DNA from: EA-27 sp964396265 | GTDB lineage: Archaea; Thermoplasmatota; Thermoplasmata; RBG-16-68-12; EA-27 | Length of the DNA stretch: 64,000 nucleotides | Reading direction: 5' to 3' | Assembly: GCA_964396265.1 (NCBI GenBank) | Contig: CAYNEM010000006.1 | Coordinates: 62,001-126,000, forward strand | Shown: one piece after another, positions 17,263-23,798 of the stretch | Position numbering within the stretch: position 1 is the stretch's first letter | How the letters are laid out: the number at the start of each line of letters is the position of its first letter | Translations under genes and position numbers: made by a program | Notes under the pieces: generated by a model | Told to the model about the DNA's origin: nothing | Databases searched by the model: none | Seen by the model: the letters and a program-made list of their open reading frames with translations, nothing else

Positions 17263-18074
17263 GCCTCCGCCGCCAAACGATCAGCCTCGATCGCGAGCAC
17301 GACCTTTCTCCCTTGAACAGCGTCCCACAATCGGTGATCGACGATCGGCTGATGGGAATCGTCGCGGACGCTCTCGTCCCATCGGATCTTCCCGACGTAG
17401 ACCGGATTGTGCAGCATGTAGCGGATCCCGGACTTGCTCCAGCGGCGGCCCCGCTGCGAAGGGATCCCATCGTCGTTGAGTTTGGCGGCGATCGCATGGA
17501 AGGCGCGCCCCTGGGCGTATTCCTCGAAAATGCCTCGGACGATGCGCGCCTCCGCCTCGTCCACGATGAGCGCACCGTCCACGTATCGATACCCGAAGGG
17601 GCGGCGGAACCCGTTGAGCCCTTCCCCGGCCTTGTGCTTCTGCGCCATCCCCATGTACACGCGCTCCCCGATCTGCTCGGACTCGAGCTGCGCGATGCGC
17701 TGGATGATGTCCATGACGAAGCGCCCCATGGCGGTGGAGGTGTCGAGGGACTCCGTCGCGCTCACGAAGTCCTTGCCCCACTTCCCCAGGTCGTCCATCA
17801 TCCCCATGAAGTTCCGCGAGTTGCGGTGGATCCGGTCCATCTTGATCACGAGCATCTTGTCCCAGGCATCTCGGTCCGCAAGCATCCGCTGGTACGCGGG
17901 ACGGTTCACGTTCCTCCCGGTGTGGCCGTCGTCCACGTACTCCTGCGCGACGGTCCAGCCCTGGGCGCGGCAGAATGCATGGAGACGCTCGCTCTGCGCG
18001 TCGAGGGAGAAGCCCTCCTTCGCCTGATCCTCCGTGGATACGCGGGTGTAGAGTGCGACGCGTTGAGCTGCCAT
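17259..18074 (-). CDS. Serine recombinase (resolvase domain + recombinase domain)
   Basis: 271 residues. The N-terminal resolvase domain has 'VALYTRVSTEDQAKEGFSLDAQ', where the serine of RVST is the nucleophile, then 'MLVIKMDRIHRNSRNFMGMMD' and 'DTSTAMGRFVMDIIQRIAQLESEQIGER' of the catalytic core. A recombinase domain follows: 'RRPFGYRYVDGALIVDEAEARIVRGIFEEY', 'WSKSGIRYMLHNPVYVGKI', 'QPIVDHRLWDAVQ'. It stops there, without the zinc ribbon and coiled coil of large serine recombinases; the next gene supplies a finger and another recombinase domain. Directly upstream, in frame and separated by one TAG, is a 21-codon copy of its own N-terminus. Confidence 0.9.
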   Translation of the reverse strand: MAAQRVALYTRVSTEDQAKEGFSLDAQSERLHAFCRAQGWTVAQEYVDDGHTGRNVNRPAYQRMLADRDAWDKMLVIKMDRIHRNSRNFMGMMDDLGKWGKDFVSATESLDTSTAMGRFVMDIIQRIAQLESEQIGERVYMGMAQKHKAGEGLNGFRRPFGYRYVDGALIVDEAEARIVRGIFEEYAQGRAFHAIAAKLNDDGIPSQRGRRWSKSGIRYMLHNPVYVGKIRWDESVRDDSHQPIVDHRLWDAVQGRKVVLAIEADRLAAEA

Positions 18075-18140
18075 CTAGGAATCCTTCTCCTGCGGGAGCG
18101 TCGATACGCGCGCGTAGAGTGCGACTCGCTGAGTGCCCAT
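18075..18140 (-). CDS. 21-codon leader ORF duplicating the recombinase N-terminus
   Basis: ATG at 18140 encodes MGTQRVALYARVSTLPQEKD-S and ends at TAG 18077-18075; the recombinase ATG follows immediately in the same frame. It parallels MAAQRVALYTRVSTEDQAKE almost residue for residue, including the catalytic serine, so it is a 66-bp in-frame tandem duplication. A TTTTAAG box at 18167-18174 is placed for transcription starting at this ATG, so the mRNA should begin with this small ORF. It could be a leader peptide controlling recombinase translation, or a decayed duplication. Confidence 0.6.
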   Translation of the reverse strand: MGTQRVALYARVSTLPQEKDS

Positions 18141-18166
18141 CCCGGGCCCGCATTTGCGCGTCGGCA

Positions 18167-18174
18167 CTTAAAAG
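18167..18174 (-). promoter_or_regulatory. TATA box of the recombinase operon
   Basis: CTTTTAAG on the minus strand, about 28-30 bp before ATG 18140 of the leader ORF and over 90 bp before the recombinase ATG. Confidence 0.5.
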
Positions 18175-18263
18175 TGAGTCCGCAAGAGCACGCGATGCCC
18201 CAGAGTGAGTTCGAACCATGCCCCACATCGTGCTACATCGTGGCGAGTGACGGACCGTGTTTA

Positions 18264-18279
18264 GATTCAAGCTTGAATC
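18264..18279. repeat. 16-bp perfect palindrome, right side of the recombinase element
   Basis: GATTCAAGCTTGAATC is self-complementary over all 16 bases. It shares the central TCAAGCTT with the left-side site at 16342-16349. Candidate border or binding site of the recombinase pair. Confidence 0.5.
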
Positions 18280-18414
18280 GCCTCGTTCCAAACGCGAACT
18301 GCGAGACTAGTCTTGGATGCACCTAAACCGACCGCATCCGCGGTACAACGTCCCACCCTGGGCAACGATCGGGCCTGCCCGTTCCGCGGCCCTCGTTCGC
18401 TAGGCCCCCGGCTG

Positions 18415-18549
18415 ATGAACGAAAAAGAAAAGCAAGGCCCCGCGCTCGGCGCGTTCTGCAAGCTGGATTGGCGGCTCTTCGACCCGGCGAACCTCGAGGG
18501 GCGGTTCGATGGAGAGCGGTACTTGGAAGCTGTCCCGGGAATGAAGTGA
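18415..18549 (+). CDS. LDWRLFD microprotein, copy A
   Basis: 44 residues from ATG 18415: after 'MNEKEKQGPALGAFC' comes 'KLDWRLFDPANLEGRFDGER' and then YLEAVPGMK. A second intact copy (19420-19560) and a broken third (20793-20840) share LDWRLFD ... RF(D/N)G(D/E)RY. Conservation between the copies at the protein level is the main evidence that it is coding. The frame extends upstream to 18313, but only the part from 18415 is shared. It precedes the RHH antitoxin gene. No known family is recognised. Confidence 0.55.
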   Translation: MNEKEKQGPALGAFCKLDWRLFDPANLEGRFDGERYLEAVPGMK

Positions 18550-18573
18550 CGGACGGTCGCTGAGGTCCGGCTG

Positions 18574-18593
18574 ATTACATTTAATTACATTTA
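18574..18593 (+). promoter_or_regulatory. Tandem 10-bp operator candidate with overlapping TATA box
   Basis: ATTACATTTA occurs twice without a gap (18574-18583, 18584-18593), so the copies are one helical turn apart. The second copy runs into the TATA box TTTATATA (18590-18597), which sits about 27 bp before the antitoxin ATG at 18621. This suits autoregulation by a ribbon-helix-helix antitoxin. Confidence 0.55.
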
Positions 18594-18620
18594 TATACAA
18601 GTGTAACGCTGGCAACCTCC

Positions 18621-18920
18621 ATGAAGGTCATCACCGTCCGGATCCCCGACGAGGATGCCGAGTCCCTGGAGTCCATCGAGCGCGCCGAGAAGGTGGACCG
18701 CGCGGCCGCGGTCCGGAAGCTCCTCTCCGAGGGCATCAACCGGTGGAAGGTGCAGAGGGCCCTGGATCTCCTCCGCCAGCATCGGGTGACCCTGCGCACA
18801 GCGGCGCGCATGGCGGGCCTCTCCTACGGGGAGATGTTCGATCTGGCGGGCCGGGCGGACATCACGACAGGCTATTCCCTTCAGGACCTCCGACAGGACC
18901 TGGGGGAGCCGGACCGGTGA
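18621..18920 (+). CDS. Ribbon-helix-helix/UPF0175-type antitoxin
   Basis: 99 residues. The N-terminal beta strand and helices 'MKVITVRIPDEDAESLESIE' resemble a MetJ/Arc-like DNA-binding fold, followed by 'VDRAAAVRKLLSEGI'. The C-terminal part 'HRVTLRTAARMAGLSYGEMFDLAGRADI' is typical of UPF0175 antitoxins. Its stop overlaps the GTG of the PIN toxin (GTGA). Expected to neutralise the toxin and repress its own promoter at the tandem repeats just upstream. The leaderless start at 18621 fits the TATA box. Confidence 0.82.
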   Translation: MKVITVRIPDEDAESLESIERAEKVDRAAAVRKLLSEGINRWKVQRALDLLRQHRVTLRTAARMAGLSYGEMFDLAGRADITTGYSLQDLRQDLGEPDR

Positions 18921-19420
18921 TCGTCGATTCCTCCGCCCTCATCCCGCTCAGCCGCATCGGCCGCCTCGACCTGCTTCGCCGGTTGTACCGCCCTGTGAGG
19001 ACGACGCGGGACGTCTACCGCGAGTGCGTCGAGGAGGGGGCAGCCCGGCCCGGAGCCGACGCCCTTCGCGAGGCCTGCGAGCGGTGGCTTGAGGTCGTGG
19101 AGCCCCCCCGCGGCGCCGCGCGACTGGCCGCCGCCGAGGGGATCGAGCTAGCCGACGCCTCGCTCCTGCTCCTGTGCGAGGAGGCGAAGGACGCCCTGCT
19201 CACGAACGACGACCACCTGATGCGCGTGGCCCGGGCGCGCGGGATCCGGGGGCGCTGGCTCACGGGCGCCGTCCTCGCCGCCACACGGAGGGGACTGTTG
19301 ACCCCCGCGGAGGCGAAGGAGCTCGTGACCCGGCTCGTCGGCGAGGGACTGTGGCTCTCCCCCCAGGTCTTCGTGGCAGTGCTGGACGCAATTGAGGCGA
19401 TGACCGCTTCCCCGCGGTGA
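18917..19420 (+). CDS. PIN-domain toxin
   Basis: 167 residues from GTG 18917, coupled to the antitoxin. PIN-fold acidic residues are visible: 'MIVDSSALIPLSRIG' (first Asp), 'RDVYRECVEEG' (Glu), and 'LADASLLLLCEEAKDALLTNDDHLMRVA' (Asp residues of the metal site). The family cleaves RNA. The C-terminal ~40 residues ('LTPAEAKELVTRLVGEGLWLS') are the extension common in PIN proteins paired with UPF0175 antitoxins. Its TGA overlaps the ATG of microprotein B (TGATG), making a three-gene unit. Confidence 0.85.
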   Translation: MIVDSSALIPLSRIGRLDLLRRLYRPVRTTRDVYRECVEEGAARPGADALREACERWLEVVEPPRGAARLAAAEGIELADASLLLLCEEAKDALLTNDDHLMRVARARGIRGRWLTGAVLAATRRGLLTPAEAKELVTRLVGEGLWLSPQVFVAVLDAIEAMTASPR

Positions 19421-19560
19421 TGGCAGGTGAACGCAGAGAGCTATTGGACTGGCGACTGTTTGATTCCGCGACACTGTCCCGGCGGTTCAACGGGGACAGG
19501 TACGTCGAGCGCCTGAAGGGCCTGAGGCCGTCCCCGGACGAGGTTCGGCGAAAGGCTTAG
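19420..19560 (+). CDS. LDWRLFD microprotein, copy B
   Basis: 46 residues: MAGERREL, then LDWRLFDSATLSRRFNGDRY, then VERLKGLRPSPDEVRRKA. The ATG overlaps the stop of the PIN toxin by one base (TGATG), the usual sign of translational coupling. It matches copy A over LDWRLFDxAxLxxRF and GxRY. No known family; the link to the toxin operon suggests a third component or an independent small mobile gene. Confidence 0.6.
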   Translation: MAGERRELLDWRLFDSATLSRRFNGDRYVERLKGLRPSPDEVRRKA

Positions 19561-19572
19561 GGCCCAGATGGG

Positions 19573-19887
19573 TCAGCCTTTGAGCCACTTGGAGGCCCTC
19601 TTTGCGTCCCGCTCGAGTTCCTCGGGCGAATACCGGAAGTAGGGGATGCCCCGCTTGGCGGCCTCGTCGACCATTTCGTAGATACTCACGCCAGCGTAGG
19701 CGGCAGCCCCGCCAAGGCTGAACTTGCCATGGAGGTACTTCTCCAGCGCGCGTTCCATTCGCAGCCGCCGGAGGCCCTCGTCCACCGCCCGCCGCGCCAC
19801 GTCGGATCGGAGGAGGCGGAGGTCCGCGGCCAGCTCATCGATCTCCTCTAGGACATGCTCGTCCTTGCGGATCTGGAGGTTCTTCAC
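19573..19887 (-). CDS. Orphan UPF0175-type antitoxin
   Basis: 104 residues from GTG 19887, giving 'MKNLQIRKDEHVLEEIDELA', parallel to the antitoxin at 18621. The C-terminal part 'YLHGKFSLGGAAAYAGVSIYEMVDEAAKRGIPYFRYS' is UPF0175-like. The frame continues upstream (ATG 19926 and beyond), but a TTTATC box at 19914-19919 is 27-30 bp before 19887. No PIN toxin is adjacent on its strand; downstream lies convergent microprotein B. It may be an orphan left by rearrangement or a trans-acting regulator. Confidence 0.75.
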   Translation of the reverse strand: MKNLQIRKDEHVLEEIDELAADLRLLRSDVARRAVDEGLRRLRMERALEKYLHGKFSLGGAAAYAGVSIYEMVDEAAKRGIPYFRYSPEELERDAKRASKWLKG

Positions 19888-19898
19888 AGGGCGATGTA

Positions 19899-19910
19899 AT
19901 GACTTGTCAT
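19899..19910. promoter_or_regulatory. Operator-like palindrome at the orphan antitoxin promoter
   Basis: ATGAC-TT-GTCAT, a perfect dyad located between the TATA box and the GTG start, where a bound antitoxin would block transcription. Confidence 0.45.
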
Positions 19911-20041
19911 GTGATAAACTTTCCATCAGACGAGCCTCAGTGGAGGTTCCACCCTCCGCCGCGGGAAAGGAAGGAAGGGGAACAGGACCCCCGGCGGAGG
20001 AACGTGCGCCAGGTCCAAGGCATGGGATTCTGCCATCGATG

Positions 20042-20050
20042 TATTTAAAT
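20042..20050 (+). promoter_or_regulatory. TATA box of the AbrB-PIN operon
   Basis: TATTTAAAT, centred about 29 bp before ATG 20076; leaderless transcript expected. Confidence 0.55.
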
Positions 20051-20075
20051 GGCATTATGGCATAGTCTACCGCCG

Positions 20076-20342
20076 ATGGCGGAGCTCGTTTCGGTGGACC
20101 GCGCAGGGCGCGTCGTGCTGCCCAAGAAGATCCGAGACGCCTTGGGTATCGACGAGCGGACGAAGCTCCTCGTCGCGGTCGGTGAGCACGGTCGACTGGT
20201 GCTCCAGAAAGTGGATGTGGAGGCCATCGCGGGTCGGCTGGAGAAGGAACTCGCCGGGAAGGACGTGGATGCGATTGTCCGGAAAGTCCGGAGGGAGATG
20301 AAGGCCCTTGCCCGCCGCCGGTATCCGGACCTTCTTGCTTGA
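20076..20342 (+). CDS. AbrB/MazE-type antitoxin
   Basis: 88 residues: 'MAELVSVDRAGRVVLPKKIR' followed by 'ALGIDERTKLLVAV' is the SpoVT/AbrB swapped-hairpin DNA-binding fold. The C-terminal helix, rich in Glu/Lys/Arg, would wrap the toxin. The frame is open slightly upstream (20049), but the TATA box lies there. Overlaps the next gene by 35 bp, coupling toxin translation. Confidence 0.85.
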   Translation: MAELVSVDRAGRVVLPKKIRDALGIDERTKLLVAVGEHGRLVLQKVDVEAIAGRLEKELAGKDVDAIVRKVRREMKALARRRYPDLLA

Positions 20343-20739
20343 CACGAACGTCTTCGTGGCAGCGGTGAAGCACCCGGCGAGGGAGACCGCCACGCTCCGT
20401 CTCCTCCTCGAGGTCCTTCGGCGCGACGACGTCGCTCTCGTCGGGAACGACCTGTGGCTCGAAGAGATGCTCCGGTATGCCGAGGCCTTCCGTTCCGAGA
20501 CCGCCTCCCAGCTCGTCGCCGCCTTAGTCGAGAAGACGCGGTTCGTTCGCGTCGACGCAAGCTTTCGGGCCGTCTGCCGACGGTTCATGACCACTCCCGA
20601 CCCCGCGGATGTCCTCCACGCCGCGACCTGCCTGCAGGAACGGGCGGTCCTCGTCACGAACGATCGGCACTTCGACCGGATCCGGAAGGAGGGCATCGTC
20701 GAGGTCTGGGACATCGCGAAAGCCATTCACTCCCTCTGA
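20308..20739 (+). CDS. VapC-type PIN toxin
   Basis: 143 residues from TTG 20308 (TTG 20335 is an alternative closer to the fold start). PIN signatures: 'TFLLDTNVFVAAVKHPA' (Asp 1), 'DLWLEEMLRYAE' (Glu), 'DPADVLHAATCLQERAVLVTNDRHF' (Asp residues). Expected RNase inhibited by the AbrB-type partner. It overlaps the antitoxin gene in another frame. Confidence 0.85.
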   Translation: MPAAGIRTFLLDTNVFVAAVKHPARETATLRLLLEVLRRDDVALVGNDLWLEEMLRYAEAFRSETASQLVAALVEKTRFVRVDASFRAVCRRFMTTPDPADVLHAATCLQERAVLVTNDRHFDRIRKEGIVEVWDIAKAIHSL

Positions 20740-20792
20740 GTCCCGCCGTTAGGTCGATGGACGAGTGCGAGCCGTAGCTGGACTAGCCGACG

Positions 20793-20840
20793 TTCTGCAA
20801 GGTGGAGTGGCAGCTCTTGACCCCGTCGACCTGACGCCCG
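20793..20840 (+). pseudogene. Remnant of an LDWRLFD microprotein gene, copy C
   Basis: The DNA reads FCKVEWQLL and then a stop, against FCKLDWRLFD in copy A. If one base missing after CTCTT is restored the frame continues LFDPVDL, matching LFDPANL. So it is a copy broken by a single-base deletion. No start codon context is evident. It follows the AbrB-PIN pair as copy B follows the RHH-PIN pair. Confidence 0.5.
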
Positions 20841-20886
20841 TCCCGAAAGCTGGCATCGGATCCCCGATGGGGCGAGGCGACTTCTC

Positions 20887-20900
20887 CGCGACATGTCGCG
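20887..20900. repeat. 14-bp perfect palindrome upstream of the pilin gene
   Basis: CGCGACATGTCGCG, 67 bp before the pilin ATG. Possible regulator site; no further support. Confidence 0.35.
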
Positions 20901-20966
20901 CGCATCCCTTTCGACAGAGAAACCCAACCAGGCTCGGCGGCGACGAGCCGCCAGAAGGACCCAACC

Positions 20967-21425
20967 ATGCGAACGAACGAAGAAGGTGTGTCTCCGGTGA
21001 TTGCGACCATCCTGATGGTGGCGATCACCGTGGTGTTGGCGGCGGTGCTGTACGTGATGGTGACGAACCTGATCGACGACCCCGGCGGACGGCGACCCAT
21101 CGTCACCCTGGACTCGATGGGATGCGATGCGGTTGAGTGCCGGGGGCGCGTGACGGCTGCCTCGTCGCCCTCGGTCGATCTGGGCCGGTTCCGCGTGACC
21201 GTCCTCGCCGACGGGAACGCCCTGATCCTCCCGACGGAACTTGTGGCCGGCGTGGACATCAGCGGAGGGGGCCTCACGCTCCGATACACGGATCTTGGTG
21301 CCGAGGGGAAGGTGACGGGCGGCGACACGTTCCGCATCACGGGGATCTCGGCGGGGGTGGAGTACGAGGTCGTTCTCTTGTGGAACGACGGAACGGGAAT
21401 CCAGTCCGTGACGTTCAGCACCTAG
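20967..21425 (+). CDS. Archaeal type IV pilin-like protein
   Basis: 152 residues. The N-terminus 'MRTNEEGVSPVIATILMVAI' continuing TVVLAAVLYVMV is the class III signal: a short charged leader, cleavage before the hydrophobic helix by a prepilin peptidase, and the SPVIATILMVAITV motif of the archaeal pilin N-terminal family. The rest is a beta-rich head domain with two cysteines (GCDAVEC). Likely a surface pilus or adhesion subunit. No assembly ATPase is nearby, so it would use machinery encoded elsewhere. Confidence 0.88.
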   Translation: MRTNEEGVSPVIATILMVAITVVLAAVLYVMVTNLIDDPGGRRPIVTLDSMGCDAVECRGRVTAASSPSVDLGRFRVTVLADGNALILPTELVAGVDISGGGLTLRYTDLGAEGKVTGGDTFRITGISAGVEYEVVLLWNDGTGIQSVTFST

Positions 21426-21453
21426 GCGGGAGCCCCCCGCCTCCTCTTTTTTT
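21424..21453 (+). terminator. Hairpin plus T-run terminator of the pilin gene
   Basis: AGGCGGG (21424-21430) pairs with CCCGCCT (21436-21442) over a 5-nt loop, followed by CCTC and seven T. It overlaps the pilin stop codon. Confidence 0.55.
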
Positions 21454-23741
21454 CAATTCCCCCGATCCACCAACAGCCGCTGGACCTCGTCGCGGTCCCT
21501 GCGCGCCCCGAGCCCTTCGAAGATCGCGAGCGCTCGCCGCAGGTGCTCGAGGCCACGGGCATCCGTGCGGAGGCGCCCGAGGTTGCGGTGCACCTCCCCC
21601 ATCTGCCAGAGGAAGCCGAGCTTCTCGGACAGCACGAGGCTCCGCTCGTAGAACCTGGCGGCGTTCGCCGCATCCCCCTTCCGCCGGTACGCCTCCCCGA
21701 TGTTGTTGTACAGGATCGCGACCGTGCGGTGGTCGCCCAGCTCCTCGCTCAGCCGGAGCGCGTCCGCGTAGTCCGCGAGCGCGCCGTCGACGTCGTCCCG
21801 CTGCCACCGCAGGATTCCGAGGTTGTTGAGCGCGCCCGCGACCCCGGCCGCATCGCCGACGGCCTCGTACGCCTCCCGGCTGCGGCGGTACAGGTCCGCG
21901 GCGGCGTCGAGGTTCCCCGCCTGCCATTCGAGGATGCCCAATGCGTTGAGGATGCGCGCCACGATCGACTGGTCGGCGTCGCCGACGATCCCCAGTGCGC
22001 GCTCGAACGAGGCGCGCGCGACATCGAAGTCCCCTTGGCGGTATTCGATCACGCCGAGCTCGAGGACGCCGCGCGCCTCGCCTCGCCGGTCGCCAAGATC
22101 CTCCGCGAGGGAGCGCGCCTCGTCGAAGCTCTCCCGGGCGCCGGGCCATTCGCCGCGGACGGACTGGAGCTCGCCTCGCAGGAGGAGCAGGGGGACGCGG
22201 CCCGCGGGCTCCAGCGCCCGCAGGTCGAACGAGGCGAGGAGCTTCATCACGTCGTTCTGGAGGCCTTTGGCGGCGAGGGAGCGGCCGATTCCGCCGAGGA
22301 GCGCGGCCGCGTCCTTCGTGCGTCCCGCCTGGATGAGGTGGTACAGCATCTCGACGCGCGCCTCGGGGTCCGCGAGGGCCTCGTAGTGCGACGCCGCGAG
22401 CGCGTGCAACCGGAGGCGCTGGGGCGTGGTCAGGCGTGAATAGAAGAACTCCCGGAGGAGGTCGTGCATGTCCGCAGTGCCGCCGCCAATCCGGACGAGG
22501 GACCGCTCCGCAAGCGCCTCGAGGCGACCGACGTCGCTGACCTCTGGCGCGACGGCCTCGAGGGCGACGGGATGGCGGTGCACCGCCAGCGAGGCGACGA
22601 TATCCTGTTCTCGTGCATCAAGCTTCGAGGCGACCTCCTCGCGCAGGTACGCGCGCACGTCCGTCATTCCCTGACCGCCCGAGGCCGCGACGAGCTCGAG
22701 GAACAGGGGATGGCCCTTCGTCGCCACCACGAGTTCCGCGCGCCGGTCTGCGGGTACGCCCCGATCTTGCAGGAGCCGGAGGGCGCTCGCCTCATCGAGG
22801 CCGCCAAACTCGAGCTCGACCACGAGGCCCTCGAGGCTGACCTCCCGCCGCGAGTAGAACACGGGGATCCGACGCCCGGCGATCACGAGCTTCGCGCGCG
22901 TCCCCCCGAGCACGCGAACGAGCTGGGTCAGCAGGCCGGCCAACCCCTCCGGAGCCTTGTGGACATCGTCCAGGAAGGCAATCATGGGGAGGTCGCGGAC
23001 CTCCGCGGCGATCCGGGTCAGCATCTCCTCGACGGGGACCGTCCGCTGCACGTCGATTGTGCGCCCGACCTCCCGCAGTTTGGCGGCGATCCCCGCGAGG
23101 ACCTGCTCCGTGGTCGTCCACTCCGTCACGCGGAACCATACGGTGACGGCGGAATCGGCGCCCTCCGCGAGCCGCGCGAGGAAGGCGGTCTTGCCGACGC
23201 CTGGCAGTCCCCGGACCGTTAAGCACACGGCCGGTGACTTGAGGAACTCGCGCGCTGCCGCCAATTCCCGGGACCGCCCGTAGAAGCGCCTGGGGGTCGC
23301 GGTCGTCGGGGGCGCACGCGCGCGGGAGGCGTCAAGATCGAGTACACCGTCCGTCGCCGCCAATGCGAGGTCGAGGAGCGTCGTTCCCATGGGGGCGAGC
23401 GGCAGAGATTGCGAGAGTTCGGCGATCTGTTCCGTGCCGCCGGAACGCACGCGCACACGCGTGGCGGCGATCCGCGTCCGCAAGGCCTCCGCCGCCTGGG
23501 CCCCCGCGGGGGTCAGCACGTACACCTTGCGCCGCCGGCCGCCCGCCTCCACGTGGGCCATCCGTTTCGTGACGTGCCCGCGCGTCTCCATCTCGCCGAG
23601 GACGGCGGAGACGTGGCTGCGGCGCACGCTGACCGCGAGGGCGATCCCCTGCTGCGTCATCTCGAACGGGACCTCGAAGCGCTCCCCGCGGCGCACGTAC
23701 GCGAGGAGGTGGAGCAGGATGCGCTCCTCCGCGGTCAGCAT
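21453..23741 (-). CDS. wHTH-STAND ATPase-TPR regulator
   Basis: 762 residues. A winged helix (about 1-90, 'EMTQQGIALAVSVRRSHVSAVL' and 'RRRKVYVLTPAG') is followed by an NTPase with Walker A 'GLPGVGKT' (178-185), Walker B 'MIAFLDDVHKA' and 'KLVIAGRR'. A winged region of STAND type leads into about eight TPR-like repeats ('ALNNLGILRWQRDDVDGALADYADALRL', 'ILYNNIGEAYRRKGDAANAARFYERSL'). MalT/AfsR-like STAND proteins switch on ligand binding and control transcription or signalling. Here the DNA-binding part is N-terminal. It lies 57 bp downstream of a membrane protein on the same strand and may share its transcript. Confidence 0.85.
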   Translation of the reverse strand: MLTAEERILLHLLAYVRRGERFEVPFEMTQQGIALAVSVRRSHVSAVLGEMETRGHVTKRMAHVEAGGRRRKVYVLTPAGAQAAEALRTRIAATRVRVRSGGTEQIAELSQSLPLAPMGTTLLDLALAATDGVLDLDASRARAPPTTATPRRFYGRSRELAAAREFLKSPAVCLTVRGLPGVGKTAFLARLAEGADSAVTVWFRVTEWTTTEQVLAGIAAKLREVGRTIDVQRTVPVEEMLTRIAAEVRDLPMIAFLDDVHKAPEGLAGLLTQLVRVLGGTRAKLVIAGRRIPVFYSRREVSLEGLVVELEFGGLDEASALRLLQDRGVPADRRAELVVATKGHPLFLELVAASGGQGMTDVRAYLREEVASKLDAREQDIVASLAVHRHPVALEAVAPEVSDVGRLEALAERSLVRIGGGTADMHDLLREFFYSRLTTPQRLRLHALAASHYEALADPEARVEMLYHLIQAGRTKDAAALLGGIGRSLAAKGLQNDVMKLLASFDLRALEPAGRVPLLLLRGELQSVRGEWPGARESFDEARSLAEDLGDRRGEARGVLELGVIEYRQGDFDVARASFERALGIVGDADQSIVARILNALGILEWQAGNLDAAADLYRRSREAYEAVGDAAGVAGALNNLGILRWQRDDVDGALADYADALRLSEELGDHRTVAILYNNIGEAYRRKGDAANAARFYERSLVLSEKLGFLWQMGEVHRNLGRLRTDARGLEHLRRALAIFEGLGARRDRDEVQRLLVDRGN

Positions 23742-23798
23742 GTCGGACGCCGAGCGGGGTCCGGGGGTATGAAGATGAGGGCGACGTGTCGGTCCGCT

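Noticed and set aside
18200..18215. tRNA fragment (GTTCGAAC) as attachment site near the recombinases
   Set aside because: No T-stem or acceptor complement around it; a single short word is not enough.
18313..18414. Upstream extension of microprotein copy A
   Set aside because: Not shared with copies B or C; the conserved part begins after ATG 18415.
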